From contig NZ_JRMP02000017.1 in the NCBI RefSeq assembly GCF_000762875.2, forward strand, positions 1-60,344: DNA of 60,344 nt, in the 5' to 3' direction. Positions 27,057-37,650 of the stretch are shown one piece after another (position 1 is the stretch's first letter; every line of letters begins with the position of its first letter). Source of the stretch: Helicobacter saguini. GTDB taxonomy: Bacteria > Campylobacterota > Campylobacteria > Campylobacterales > Helicobacteraceae. The notes below the pieces were generated by a model. The model made no database searches, was not told the origin of the DNA, and saw only the letters and a list, made by a program, of their open reading frames with translations. Both the position numbers and the translations under genes were made by a program.

Positions 27057-28742
27057 ATGAAAAAGATTTTGTTTATTGCGTTTGTGTGTGTTCGCTTTGC
27101 CTTTGGTGCGGTATATGAGCCGCTGCAAAGCAAGGGAAATGGGCTTGTGGTAAGTAGTAGCGATATTGCTAATAAGATAGGGCAAGATGTGCTTGATAGC
27201 GGTGGGAATGCCTTTGATGCGGCGGTTGCCGTGGGGTATGCGTTGGCTGTGGTGCATCCTGCTGCTGGGAATATCGCGGGTGGCGGCTTTGCACTCATTC
27301 ATTTAAAGGAAGGGCAGAATCTTGCCCTTGATTTCCGCGAAGTAGCTCCAAGTAGCGCAAGTCAAAATATGTATTTAGATTCTAAAGGCGAAGTGATTGA
27401 AAATGCCGCTATTATCGGGTATAAGGCGATTGCAGTCCCTGGTAGCGTGAAAGGATTTAGCGAGATTCTAAGTCGCTATGGAACGCGTAGTTTGAGTGAG
27501 CTACTAGCTCCTAGTATTGAAGTGGCGTCTCAAGGTTTTAGAATCTCCAAAAGGCAGAGTGAGACTATGCTTGAAGTGCTTAATGATTTTAAGAAATTTC
27601 CAGAATCTAGAAAGTATTTTTTGAAAGAAGATTCTAAAGTATATCAAAATGGCGATATTTTGGTGCAAAAAGACTTAGCTAGAACGCTTAGAATCTTAGC
27701 TAGGCAAGGGGAGAGAGCCTTTTATCGTGGCGAGATTGCGCGTGCTATGGTAGAGCAGATACAAAAAAATGGCGGATATTTGACTTTGCAGGATTTAAAA
27801 GATTATAAGGTTACGTGGAGAGAGCCTGTAAGTGGCACTTATCGCGGATATAAGATTCTATCGATGCCCCCGCCTAGTAGCGGTGGGACGCATATTTTAG
27901 AAGTGCTAAATGTGCTTGAAAACGCTCCTTTAAGCGAGTATGGTTTTAATTCAAGCAAGACTTTGCATTTGATGATAGAATCTATGCGACAGGCGTATGC
28001 GGATAGAGCGACTTTTATGGGCGATAGCGACTTTGTAAATGTGCCTGTTAAATCCTTGATAGATAAAGAATATGCGCGTAAAATCTATGAAAATATTTTA
28101 GAATCTAAGGGCGTGGCAATCCCTAGTAGTAGGATAAAAGCGGGGCTAGATTCTATAGAATCTAATGGCGTGGAGAGCCCTGAGACTACGCACTATAGCG
28201 TGGTGGATAAGTGGGGGAATGCCATAAGTGTGACTTATACGCTAAATAAACGCTATGGAAGTGCCGTGGCTATCGGTGGCTATGGCTTTTTAATGAATAA
28301 TCAAATGGAAAATTTTACGATAAAAGTAGGCGTGGCTAATCGGCATGGTTTGCTTGAGAGTTCGCTAAATAAAATTGAGCCAAAAAAGCGACCGCTAAGC
28401 ACGATGAGCCCGACTATTGTTTTTAAGGATGGGCGGCTTTTTATGGTTGTTGGGTCGCCCGGAAGTGGCAAGATTATTAGCACATTAGTGCAGGTTTTAG
28501 TGAATGTGATTGATTTTAAAATGGATATAGTTTCGGCTGTCTCACAACCTAGATTTCACACGCAGTGGATGCCTGATATTGTGTATGTGGAAAAATATTT
28601 GCTAAATGCTGACACATTGCAAATCTTAGAATCTAAAGGCTATAAGATTCTAGAATCTGATTATATGGGCGATGTGAATGCAATCATTATAGATTCTAAA
28701 GGCAGGATTTTTGGCACACTTGACCCGCGCCGCAAGTTATAA
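27057..28742 (+). CDS. ggt: Gamma-glutamyltranspeptidase (secreted)
   Basis: 561 residues with a signal peptide (ILFIAFVCVRFAFG). The Ntn-hydrolase precursor is cleaved before the nucleophile Thr in PETTHYSVVDKWGNA. Substrate residues are seen in NIAGGGFALIHL (large subunit) and in STMSPTIVFKDG and GSPGSGKI (small subunit). In Helicobacter GGT degrades glutathione and glutamine in the host periplasm and is a virulence factor. A few ESK words interrupt the sequence (LDSKGEVIEN, LDSIESNG), and the LDSIESNG insert is only a few residues from the cleavage site. All catalytic blocks look intact. Confidence 0.95.
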   Translation: MKKILFIAFVCVRFAFGAVYEPLQSKGNGLVVSSSDIANKIGQDVLDSGGNAFDAAVAVGYALAVVHPAAGNIAGGGFALIHLKEGQNLALDFREVAPSSASQNMYLDSKGEVIENAAIIGYKAIAVPGSVKGFSEILSRYGTRSLSELLAPSIEVASQGFRISKRQSETMLEVLNDFKKFPESRKYFLKEDSKVYQNGDILVQKDLARTLRILARQGERAFYRGEIARAMVEQIQKNGGYLTLQDLKDYKVTWREPVSGTYRGYKILSMPPPSSGGTHILEVLNVLENAPLSEYGFNSSKTLHLMIESMRQAYADRATFMGDSDFVNVPVKSLIDKEYARKIYENILESKGVAIPSSRIKAGLDSIESNGVESPETTHYSVVDKWGNAISVTYTLNKRYGSAVAIGGYGFLMNNQMENFTIKVGVANRHGLLESSLNKIEPKKRPLSTMSPTIVFKDGRLFMVVGSPGSGKIISTLVQVLVNVIDFKMDIVSAVSQPRFHTQWMPDIVYVEKYLLNADTLQILESKGYKILESDYMGDVNAIIIDSKGRIFGTLDPRRKL

Positions 28743-29033
28743 AGAATTGTAGGGAAACACGCGTGAAGTTATAATAAAAGATTTATTTTTAAATGTAATC
28801 TGTAAAATCGATGTTATGAAAATAATATTGAATCTGTGATTCTTAAACCACAGATAACAAAACAAGAAGACTTAAAGTCTTGCCTAAGTTAGTAGCAAAA
28901 AAGATTCCAAATCAAGCCATAGAATAAATTTTTAACTAAATTTAATCACAAATACACATTATTTTTACATGAGATTCTAGCTTATCCCATTCGTAACTTT
29001 GCATTTTTACTTCTTAAAGAAAAATCTTAGAAT

Positions 29034-31126
29034 CTAAAACTTATTTTGATTCACATCATCTAGTATTTTTGCGGCGACAGAATCTAGGGCGTTTGAGATT
29101 TCGCGGGAGTGATTTGCTATTTCTACATTTTGCTGTGTGATAGATTCTAATTGTGATACGGCATCATTTATTTGTGAGATACCATTTGATTGCTCTTTAA
29201 TGCTTTCTGCCATATCATTAATTGATTGCACTAAGATATTTGTATTTGCCTCGATTTCACCCAAAGACTTTTGCGTTCGCTCTGCTAATTTTCGCACTTC
29301 ATCAGCTACCACGGCAAAGCCACGTCCATGCTCTCCAGCCCTTGCGGCTTCAATTGCCGCATTCAAGGCAAGTAAGTTCGTTTGGTCGGCAATATCGCGA
29401 ATTATACCGATAACATTTTTAATATCCTCGCTTTGATTGATTACCTCTCCTGTCTTGCTACTTACATTTTGCATACTACTTGTGATTTCCTCCACAGCGG
29501 TGGCAGTCTGCTCTAAGCTTGAGGCTTGTGTGTTAGAAGATTCTGTCAAATTCTTAATTGCCTCTTGCATTTCATTAGATTTTTCCTCTAGCTCTTTTGC
29601 GTATCCTGCGGATGTGCGTAGCATATTTGCAATCGTTTCGCCGATTAGATTCACACCATTTTCCATACCGATAGGATTTTCCACACGCGCGCTAAAATCC
29701 TTTTTCTCAAACCTAGCAAATGTCTCCCCAGCCTTGCTTAAATCGCCCCCAACAAGATTATACAACGCTTTAGACATCTCATTTAGTGAATCTTTTAGCT
29801 GATTTGCCAACGGATTGCTACTATTTTCTTGTATTGTCTTGCCAAAGCGACCCACTTTTGCTTCACTTACAATATCCACGACCGCATTTACCACAATCGC
29901 GTCCTGCTTTAAGCCCTGCTCGACTTTTTGTATATTGCTATTTATCGCCCTTGCCATATCGCCTAGCTCATCATCCGCGGTAATCACTAAAGGCTTTGGC
30001 GGCGTATTTGTCTCGTGATTTAAAAACTTAAAAAATGAGAAAAGTTGGCTTTGTATATTATGGATTCTACGCATTACACGCAGTCGAATGTAAAGGGACA
30101 AAATCACGCCGATAACGATATATGAAATGATATTACCCGTGTAAAATGTCCATCGCAGCTTCTCCACACTAGCAAGGATAGAATCTGTAGGAATGGGAAT
30201 GACCACAGCCCAGTATTCATTCATCCCCCAGCCGATTTCAAATGTCCCAACTCCGGCGTATCCTGGCTCATTGTGCATAGTCGTAAAGCTATAAACGCCA
30301 TCTTGCCGCGCCTTTACCTTTTGCATAATCTCGCGTGTAGTCTCATGCGTATTAATGCTACTAATATCCTTACCTAAAATGCTAATATCGCTATGCAAAG
30401 CCACGATTCCATCGCCATTTACCAAGAATCTATAATCATTCTCAAACACGCTAAGTTTAGAATCTACAAGCTTTGGCACCATCACTTCTAAATCCACGAA
30501 TACACCGACAATCCCCTGCAATTTGCCATTTTTATCAAAAAGTGGGAAATTCATCCCAACACCTGCGCGATTACCCAAGCCTTCGACATTTTGCTTAGTT
30601 GGCGAACCAAGTGTAGGCTTACCAGATTCTAAAGCACGTTGAACACTGCGAAAATTTAGCACCGCAGGATTAGCCTGCAAGATTTTTACACCGCCTTCTG
30701 CCCCGCCATTTGTATCTTGTGCGATAATCATAAACTCGCCATTTGGCAATTTGTGCTTAGGATTTGCAATATTTTCATTGATATATCGAGTATCTTTTAT
30801 GTAAAGGTAGCCATAATTGCCCCACATGCTGTTATCCACGAGATTTATAAGGTCTTGCTCCATAATATCTTGCACATTATCATTATCCGCCAAAAGCGTC
30901 TCAAATGTATGTTTAGAAAGATTTAGCCCAGTGAAGACTTCGTTAAAATAGCCCTGAATAAGATTAGCCGAACGCATCGAAGCATTCACCGCGATTTTAT
31001 TAGCCTCTTCTAACTGAATCTTAGATGAACCATTAATGACAACAAACGCAACCGTGCTCATACAAAAAGCACAATGCCGACAACCCAAAGCGTTATCCGC
31101 GTCCCAAGTTTCATTTTCTTAAACAT
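29034..31126 (-). pseudogene. Chemoreceptor with Cache-type sensor, frameshifted in the first membrane segment
   Basis: The open frame 29034-31088 encodes a periplasmic dCache-like domain, a second membrane segment ([20 protein letters not shown]), a HAMP-like linker and the MCP signalling tip ([18 protein letters not shown]). Its apparent start is not the real one: AAGGAAG and ATG at 31126 begin [17 protein letters not shown] in another frame, typical of the family, and this frame stops at GTA-TGA. The two frames meet near the A5 run at 31064-31068; one more A would fuse them. This could be a phase switch, a mutation or a sequencing error. Everything downstream is normal. Confidence 0.8.
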
Positions 31127-31289
31127 TTTCTTCCTTTTTATTTCACATTATCTTATTTTACAAACGCGATTTTACAAAATCTTTGTAAAGTTTTACGAAG
31201 TTTTTACGAATAAATTAAATATATTGTAAAAATATGTTACTTAAATTCTTTAAATACCATATAAATTATAAAAAAAATCCAAAATAAAT

Positions 31290-31952
31290 CTAACTATACA
31301 TTCGCAGTCTTTTTTCCAAAAAGTTAGCCAAAAGGGCGAATGGATAGCAAAGCAAAAAATAAATTATCAAAATACTACCATAAATGATAAAGCTAATGCT
31401 AGAATCACTTTTCCCAAAGACTTCAATTAGCTGCTGACCGACCTTCAAAATCTCGACCACACCGATAAGTGGCAACAGCGAAGTAGTCTTAATAATCCTG
31501 CCAAAAAGATTTACCATTGAAGGCAAAATGTGAATAATCGCTTGTGGAAAAATGATAAAAAGCTCGATTTGCAGGGCGTTAAAGCCAAGAGATTGCGCGG
31601 ACTCACGCTGATGTTTTGGCACATTTAAAATCGCGGCACGCACTAAATCGCCCATTTCAGCCACGCCCCACAGGCTAAAAACAATAATCGCACTAAGTGT
31701 CGAGCTAATATGCAGGTCAAAAGCCGCCGAAACGCCGTAATACACGATAAAAAGCCACGCGATAAGCGGGATAATACGCACGATTTCTAAAAAGACTTTG
31801 CAGCAAAAGCCCAAAATGCCGCGAGCCACCATAAATCGCCCTATGATTAGCCCGCCAAAAACGGCAATCAAAATGCTAACAAATGACACGAAAAGCAGCT
31901 CATAAAGCCCGCTTAGCACGCGAAGTAGAGTTGTTAGGGTGAAAAGCTCCAT
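31290..31952 (-). CDS. Polar amino-acid ABC transporter permease (HisM family)
   Basis: 220 residues from ATG 31952, with about five membrane segments and the EAA loop (PKHQRESAQSLGFNALQIE) that docks the ATPase. The start is two bases after the thrC stop; a TTG at 31964 would overlap thrC. It is orphaned: no ATPase, binding protein or second permease is adjacent. It may work with the solute-binding protein at 21967 or with distant genes. Confidence 0.8.
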   Translation of the reverse strand: MELFTLTTLLRVLSGLYELLFVSFVSILIAVFGGLIIGRFMVARGILGFCCKVFLEIVRIIPLIAWLFIVYYGVSAAFDLHISSTLSAIIVFSLWGVAEMGDLVRAAILNVPKHQRESAQSLGFNALQIELFIIFPQAIIHILPSMVNLFGRIIKTTSLLPLIGVVEILKVGQQLIEVFGKSDSSISFIIYGSILIIYFLLCYPFALLANFLEKRLRMYS

Positions 31953-31954
31953 TA

Positions 31955-33559
31955 TTACACCCAAGAGAGTATTGAATTTTCTAGCTGGGAGATTTCATAA
32001 GTTTTATTATGTATTTCTTTTTTAGAAAAAAGTTCGGTTATTTTGGAATCTAGTTTTATGTTCTTATGTAATTTAGAATTTATTAGATTCACTATTTTAT
32101 CTAGGGCGTTTTTTTCGTCCATAGATTCTATAATTTTGGCTGAAAGATTAGAATCTAAAGCGCTTAAAGCTAGTAAAACATTTTTGGCAAACTTGCTAAA
32201 ATGCGCGGTTGAAATGATGACTTGCACCTCTTTAGAATCTTTTTTAGAATCTCGTGAATCTGGATGTTTCGCACCACTCAACATAACATTAGAATCTGCA
32301 TTTTTAGATTCCATAGAATCTTCCCTAAACTTCGCAAAAAGGAACGCATTGCTCGTGTGCGGGTCAAGCACATAGCCATTTTCAAACGCCTCTTTTATAC
32401 CTTGCAAACACTCTTTATCACTAAAACTTCGCGCTTCAAAAAGCTCCTGCAAACGCACTAATTCAGCCTTTTTCAAACAAAACTTAGAATCTTTTTCTAA
32501 AGATTCCATAAGCTCCCTAGTGCGCGCCGCACCAAAATAATCAAATAGCAACCTCTCAATATTAGAACTTTTTAGAATATCCATTGCAGGTGAATAAGAC
32601 ATTATTAATTTTTTATTAGAAATATCATAACTTCCTGTAGTAAAAAATTGCGTTAAAATATCATTAGGATTAGACGCAATACAAATTTTTGTAATATTTA
32701 GCCCTAATTTCTTAGCATAATAGCAACCTAACGCATTTCCAAAATTCCCACTAGGGACAATAACACTAAATTTAGTAACTTTTTTCTTAAAAAGTTCTTT
32801 AGCAATCACAAAATAATACACGATTTGAAAGGCGATTCGCGCGATATTTACCGAGTTTGCCGCACTTAGCTCATAGCCTTTTTTGCCTAAAGATTCTATA
32901 AAATGCCTATTTTTTAGCAAGTTTTTTAACGCATTTTGCGCCGCATCAAAGTCGCCATTTATCCCAAAAACCTTCAAATTTGGCGCACTTTGCGTAGTCA
33001 TTTGCAACCTTTGCACGACACTTGTGCCGCCACGCGGGTAAATGCAAATCGCCTTAATATTTTGCGACCCAGCAAAGCCGCTCAAAGTCGCAGGACCCGT
33101 ATCGCCACTAGTCGCGCTAAGTATCAAAAAGTGCCTATTTTGCGCCCTTGCAATAGAATCTAAAAGCCGCGAAAAAGGCTGCAGTGCCATATCCTTAAAG
33201 GCAAAAGTTGGTCCGTGATATAGCTCTAGGGCGTAAAGGTGCGGCTCTAACTGCACGAGTGGGGCGATGTTTTGGTCGCGAAAATGCGCGTAACTCTCAA
33301 GGGCGTAATCTAGCATTTTAGAATCTAAGTCGATATTAAGCTGCTTAAAAACCCGCTTACAAATGTCGGTGTAATCGGCATTATAGATAGATTCTAACTC
33401 ATTTTGTGAAAAGGGCTTAATCTCCCTAAAAGTGTAAAGCCCGCCAAACTCGGCACTAGGAGATAATATCGCATCAACAAAGTCCTTATTTGTAGGCTTT
33501 TCACTACGCGTCTGGGCTAAAAAATGTTTGAGGTTAGAATCTTTTTTAGAATCTTGCAT
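31955..33559 (-). CDS. thrC: Threonine synthase
   Basis: A PLP-dependent enzyme converting phosphohomoserine to threonine. Conserved elements are YHGPTFAFKDMALQ (with the PLP lysine), SATSGDTGPATLSGFAG and the phosphate-cradle region VPSGNFGNALG. At 534 residues it is longer than usual (about 480-500). Extra sequence is repeat-derived: MQDSKKDSN at the N-terminus, and near residues 410-435 an insert containing VMLSGAKHPDSRDSKKDSK. The latter combines AGAWTCT with a second repeat type (TGTTGAG...GCGAAACATC). The active site is unaffected. A permease gene follows two bases downstream. Confidence 0.93.
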   Translation of the reverse strand: MQDSKKDSNLKHFLAQTRSEKPTNKDFVDAILSPSAEFGGLYTFREIKPFSQNELESIYNADYTDICKRVFKQLNIDLDSKMLDYALESYAHFRDQNIAPLVQLEPHLYALELYHGPTFAFKDMALQPFSRLLDSIARAQNRHFLILSATSGDTGPATLSGFAGSQNIKAICIYPRGGTSVVQRLQMTTQSAPNLKVFGINGDFDAAQNALKNLLKNRHFIESLGKKGYELSAANSVNIARIAFQIVYYFVIAKELFKKKVTKFSVIVPSGNFGNALGCYYAKKLGLNITKICIASNPNDILTQFFTTGSYDISNKKLIMSYSPAMDILKSSNIERLLFDYFGAARTRELMESLEKDSKFCLKKAELVRLQELFEARSFSDKECLQGIKEAFENGYVLDPHTSNAFLFAKFREDSMESKNADSNVMLSGAKHPDSRDSKKDSKEVQVIISTAHFSKFAKNVLLALSALDSNLSAKIIESMDEKNALDKIVNLINSKLHKNIKLDSKITELFSKKEIHNKTYEISQLENSILSWV

Positions 33560-33762
33560 GGTTTTATCCTTAAATCTAGCTTAAAAATTTTTAGAAATAT
33601 TATAACAAAAAGAGTTTAAGAGTTTGATTTTTATTTCTTTTGTATTAAAAATTGTAAATTTTACACATTATTATAGAAAAATACTAAAAAATAATGCGTT
33701 AATATTTTCTTTTAAAGTTAAAAACGATAGAATACAAAATTATTTTTTGTAAAAGGAATGTA

Positions 33763-35205
33763 ATGAAAGTATCAAATGTGTTGTCTTTTGGAATGGCTGG
33801 TTTAGCTTCAAGTGTGCTTTTTTGTGGTTTGTTCTGCTCGAACATGTTGAATGCAGCGAGTCTAGAAGAAAGAATAGCACAATTAGAAGAAGATGTTGAG
33901 GACCTAAATAACAGGGTGGATGAAAATGAGGTTAATGCTGCCTTAAGTAAAGTTCGATTTAGCCTCGAATTTAATACATCCTATTCAAATATTTATCAAA
34001 GAGATGGGAATAATAGAAATTATGCTGGGAATTTCCCTAATTTATGGGCTATGGCGTTATATCTTAATATGAATGCGGATATTAATAAATATACGAAATT
34101 CACAGGGCGACTTTCAATGACAAAAGCGTTTGGTGATTTGACTTGGAGTAGTGGCGGAAGTATCAATACAGGCACGACAGGAGGCATAGGCGTTCTTGAT
34201 GCAGGTCGTGCTGTGGGCGGTGGTCCTACTTTATATGTGGAGCGTGCTTATGTGGATATTTATATGGGAGATCATTTTGCATTTAGTGTAGGACGACTTC
34301 CTACTACCGATGGACCTGGTGCTAATCTTAGAAATAGCTCCGTGCGTATGGCGACTTATCCAGCTTTAATGGTAAATGCACTAGGCGATGGTATCGTTCT
34401 AACCTATAAACCTTTTAAAGCTAGAAAAAAATCTCTAGCGAGTTCCGCTTTTAGATTTGGCTATGGGCATATTTATCAGCCATTAGGAGCCGATACTACA
34501 GGGGCTGGTAATATTTGGGGAAATGTGGGTGCGGCAAATACGCAGCTTGCTTATGTTGGCTGGGAAATGCCATTTTTACCAGCGAGATTAGGCACAAGTC
34601 TTTTAATGCTTAATTATGTTGGAATCTTTAATTATACTCTGCCAGGAAATAACGCTACTTTAGCAACTTTTACTGGTGGTAGGGATACAAATATAGGTGA
34701 TGTACATTACGTAAACTTACATTTAGAACATAGTATGGATATTAATGTTACAAAAAAATTTAAGTTTAAACTTAATTGGTTTGCTTCTGCATCGTTATAT
34801 AAAGGCGGTAGAGCTAAAGTGTTTAGTTTACCAACCGTAGGTGAAGCACCTAGACTTAATGATAATGCTGCGTTTGCATTGCATGCAGGGGCTAGAGTTG
34901 ATGTTTATGATAGATACAAGCTAGGCTATGAGTTTTTCTATGGTAGTCAGCACTGGTATGCACTCTCTCGTGTAAATATCAATGACCCACTAAACATTAG
35001 GACTACAAAGGGGGTCGTGCAAGATGTCTATTTTATATTACAAATAGATATGTATCAATTTTTACGACTTAGTTACACTATGAGACATGATGCTTATAGA
35101 AGTGCTGCTGCACCGCTACTTTCTATACCTATAGCTGGTGGTTTAAGTCAGCCTATAGATACTACAGAGCACAACGTTGCATTATCTTACACATTACGAT
35201 ACTAA
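33763..35205 (+). CDS. Outer-membrane porin-like protein of the DUF3373 type
   Basis: 480 residues: signal peptide, then a short coiled coil (LEERIAQLEEDVEDLNNRVD) that probably anchors to peptidoglycan or trimerises, then a beta-rich body ending in the aromatic NVALSYTLRY typical of outer-membrane barrels. The sequence resembles the Campylobacterota DUF3373 porin-like family. No AGAWTCT inserts are visible, unlike its neighbours, as expected for a conserved barrel. AAAAGGA precedes the ATG; a small secreted protein follows after 15 bp. Confidence 0.75.
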   Translation: MKVSNVLSFGMAGLASSVLFCGLFCSNMLNAASLEERIAQLEEDVEDLNNRVDENEVNAALSKVRFSLEFNTSYSNIYQRDGNNRNYAGNFPNLWAMALYLNMNADINKYTKFTGRLSMTKAFGDLTWSSGGSINTGTTGGIGVLDAGRAVGGGPTLYVERAYVDIYMGDHFAFSVGRLPTTDGPGANLRNSSVRMATYPALMVNALGDGIVLTYKPFKARKKSLASSAFRFGYGHIYQPLGADTTGAGNIWGNVGAANTQLAYVGWEMPFLPARLGTSLLMLNYVGIFNYTLPGNNATLATFTGGRDTNIGDVHYVNLHLEHSMDINVTKKFKFKLNWFASASLYKGGRAKVFSLPTVGEAPRLNDNAAFALHAGARVDVYDRYKLGYEFFYGSQHWYALSRVNINDPLNIRTTKGVVQDVYFILQIDMYQFLRLSYTMRHDAYRSAAAPLLSIPIAGGLSQPIDTTEHNVALSYTLRY

Positions 35206-35220
35206 TACAAAGGAGAAATT

Positions 35221-35457
35221 ATGAAAAAGGTAATTTTATTATTTAGCGCTTTAGGTTTATTTTCTAGTTTCGCACTAGCGGATTGCGCGTCATTAATGAA
35301 AAAATACAATGCACCAGACCCTGGCTCAAAAACGATGAATCAAATCAAACGATGGGTAAAAAAAGTAGATGATGCAAGCGATGCTAAAGAATTAGAATCT
35401 TGTATGATAGCCCAAGCTGCCGACAATCCAAATAAATCACAGGTGGCAGGAAAATAA
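35221..35457 (+). CDS. Small secreted two-cysteine protein
   Basis: 78 residues: signal peptide ending at FALA, then a mature chain of about 58 residues with two cysteines (ADCASLM and LESCMI) that could form one disulphide. AAGGAGA precedes the ATG. The 15-bp spacing from the porin-like gene suggests one transcript. Unknown function. Confidence 0.75.
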   Translation: MKKVILLFSALGLFSSFALADCASLMKKYNAPDPGSKTMNQIKRWVKKVDDASDAKELESCMIAQAADNPNKSQVAGK

Positions 35458-35540
35458 GAAAATATCTAAAAATTATCGCGTTATATAAAATCTTAAACAT
35501 TTTTAATAATAATTCTAACATCATATCAAAAAGGACATAT

Positions 35541-37319
35541 ATGACAAACGCAAATAACGGATTTTTTACCAACTTGCAAAATCTTAGCCTGTCAAAAAAG
35601 CTAAATATCAATCTTAGCGTTTTGTGTGGGCTTGTTGTGCTTATTGCGATTTTATTTTTTGCCTTTAAGTTTTCATTTTCTAGCTTTGTAAGTGAAGAGG
35701 AAAAGAATGTCGAGCAGGTAAATAAGAGCTTTAGCGCGCTAGATTCACTAAGCAAAAACGCCAGCACGCAAATTGATAAAATGCTAGTGTATGTCAAGGA
35801 TACGAAAAAATCTATGGATGATATGGAATCTTTAATCGAGCAGTTTGAATTTATCGGCACGATTAATACGAAACTTATCCAACTTGCCTTAAACCCCGCT
35901 GATACCGCCACGCGAAACCTTATAACGCAAATGACGACAAGCTGGAATGATAGCTTTATCAATAAAGATTCTGATTTAAAAGAGTTTTATCCGCGTATTA
36001 AAAACGCCCTAAATAGCGGCGATACAAAGGATATGTCAATGCGTTTGCAGGGCATTTTCCAAGAGATTTATGAGATATTAATCGAGCGTTTTAGCGATAT
36101 GGCGGCGACTACAAATAAGAATCTAAGCACATCTGCGACTAATCTTGAAAAAATCGCTGATGATATGGAGGAAAATGCTAAGTCGCTATCAGGCGTAATT
36201 AAGAATCTTGACTCGCTGAAAGCCGTGCGTGACAAGGCTGTGGTGCAGTCAAATGTGGTGATGTTTATTCTTATTTTGGTGCTAATTGTTACGATTGTGG
36301 CGATGGTCGTGGTCTTTATCACGCTTAATAATTTCAATAAAGATTCTAACATTGTCGTGGAATATTTGCAAGAAGTGGGCAAGGGCGGCGAGAAGCTTAC
36401 CGCTGGGGGCAATTTGAAGCTAAAACGTGGGCAAAAAGATGAGCTATTTATCGTTAGTAAATTTATAAATTCTTTCATTGATAAGATGAAGCACACTATT
36501 GAAATCGCCGGTGAGACAAGTAAGGAAATCGTGCGGCTGAATGAGTATATCACTAATCTTAAGGAAAATATGCTAAATATTTCTCATAAGACAAAAGATA
36601 GCGTAGAGCAGAGTGGTGCGGTAATCGCAGGACTTGATTCTAATATAGAATCTGCAAATAATTCACAAGAAAAAATAAATAAAAGTAAAGAGTTTATCGA
36701 TGAAACAAGTGAAAGTATGAATACGTTGCTGCAGGATTTGGAGAGCTGCGTGGCTAGTCAAGATGAGCTAAATACGCGCCTTGACACACTTGGCAAATCT
36801 GTGCTTGATATTAAAAATGTATTGAATCTAATTTATGATGTATCAAAACAAACAAATTTACTAGCCTTAAATGCTGCAATAGAAGCAGCAAGGGCTGGGG
36901 AGCATGGACGTGGCTTTGCAGTCGTAGCTGATGAAGTAAGGAAGTTGGCTGAAAGCACACAAAAGAGTTTGGGTGAAGTGGAAACCACAATAGGCATAGT
37001 AAATGACAACCTAGATAATATCTCGCAATCTGTGCAGAAAAACTCACAAACTTTTGAAAATCTATCAAAAAGTGGCGAAGAAAGTAAGCAAAGCCTATCA
37101 AACATACAAGAAAATGTAACAGAGGTAATCCAAAACATTAAAACGCAAAATGATAAAACACTTGATTTAACAAATCAAACAAAAGATGTGATAAGCTCAA
37201 TGAATGTGATAAATAACCTGCTAGAAGAATCCGAAAAGGTAATAAACACCGTAATGGAGCGTTCACTAAAACTAAAAGAAAATGACGCGGTGCTAAGCAA
37301 GGTAATCCACGGCTTTTAG
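35541..37319 (+). CDS. Methyl-accepting chemotaxis protein with helical periplasmic sensor
   Basis: 592 residues: TM1 at about 27-47, a helical periplasmic domain of four-helix-bundle type (residues 50-215), TM2 at about 235-260, a HAMP-like linker and a C-terminal signalling domain containing [20 protein letters not shown] and ADEVRKLAE. The sensor has no Cache signature. AAAAAGGAC precedes the ATG. The gene is intact and, apart from one DSN and one IES word, almost free of repeats. Confidence 0.9.
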   Translation: MTNANNGFFTNLQNLSLSKKLNINLSVLCGLVVLIAILFFAFKFSFSSFVSEEEKNVEQVNKSFSALDSLSKNASTQIDKMLVYVKDTKKSMDDMESLIEQFEFIGTINTKLIQLALNPADTATRNLITQMTTSWNDSFINKDSDLKEFYPRIKNALNSGDTKDMSMRLQGIFQEIYEILIERFSDMAATTNKNLSTSATNLEKIADDMEENAKSLSGVIKNLDSLKAVRDKAVVQSNVVMFILILVLIVTIVAMVVVFITLNNFNKDSNIVVEYLQEVGKGGEKLTAGGNLKLKRGQKDELFIVSKFINSFIDKMKHTIEIAGETSKEIVRLNEYITNLKENMLNISHKTKDSVEQSGAVIAGLDSNIESANNSQEKINKSKEFIDETSESMNTLLQDLESCVASQDELNTRLDTLGKSVLDIKNVLNLIYDVSKQTNLLALNAAIEAARAGEHGRGFAVVADEVRKLAESTQKSLGEVETTIGIVNDNLDNISQSVQKNSQTFENLSKSGEESKQSLSNIQENVTEVIQNIKTQNDKTLDLTNQTKDVISSMNVINNLLEESEKVINTVMERSLKLKENDAVLSKVIHGF

Positions 37320-37650
37320 GCACACAACTTTATAGAATCTAATCTTTCCTATATTTATTTATAACTCAATAAATTTATCCTTCCATTACAAAAAGCTTTT
37401 TTAGCCTATTATTTTGTAATATTTAAAAATTAAAAGTATATAATGAGAGTGAATTTATAGAATCTAATTTTATGTTCAAAACATATTAGTAACTTATTTA
37501 ATAAACTAGCTTTTATCTTGCTTGGAGATAAAAGCTTTAAATATCTTAACAATCTTAAACTAGAATTACCTAAGATAGTCCCAAGTGCGTGATAAATCAC
37601 AAAAGATAGACATTGCATTAGAATCTAAACTAAAACAATAAAGGAAAAAA
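37320..37650. other. 331-bp interval with one strong hairpin
   Basis: No ORF is convincing. At 37508-37536, AGCTTTTATCT and AGATAAAAGCT form a perfect 11-bp stem with a 7-base loop, about 115 bases before the next gene. It may be a leader structure or attenuator; no U-run follows. AAAGGAAAAAA before 37651 is the next gene's ribosome-binding site. Confidence 0.5.

Noticed and set aside
26904-27302. 132-codon minus-strand frame across the ggt start
   Set aside because: It overlaps both the 5' end of ggt and of the dynamin-like gene and contains no motif.
28867-28881. AAGACTT-A-AAGTCTT palindrome after ggt as a terminator
   Set aside because: The loop is too small and no U-run follows, so it is not a credible intrinsic terminator.
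35384-35962. 192-codon minus-strand frame opposite the second chemoreceptor
   Set aside because: It is antisense to an intact MCP and a small secreted protein, and its hydrophobicity mirrors the MCP codons.
36068-36553. 161-codon minus-strand frame
   Set aside because: Shadow of the chemoreceptor linker; no start signal and no family.
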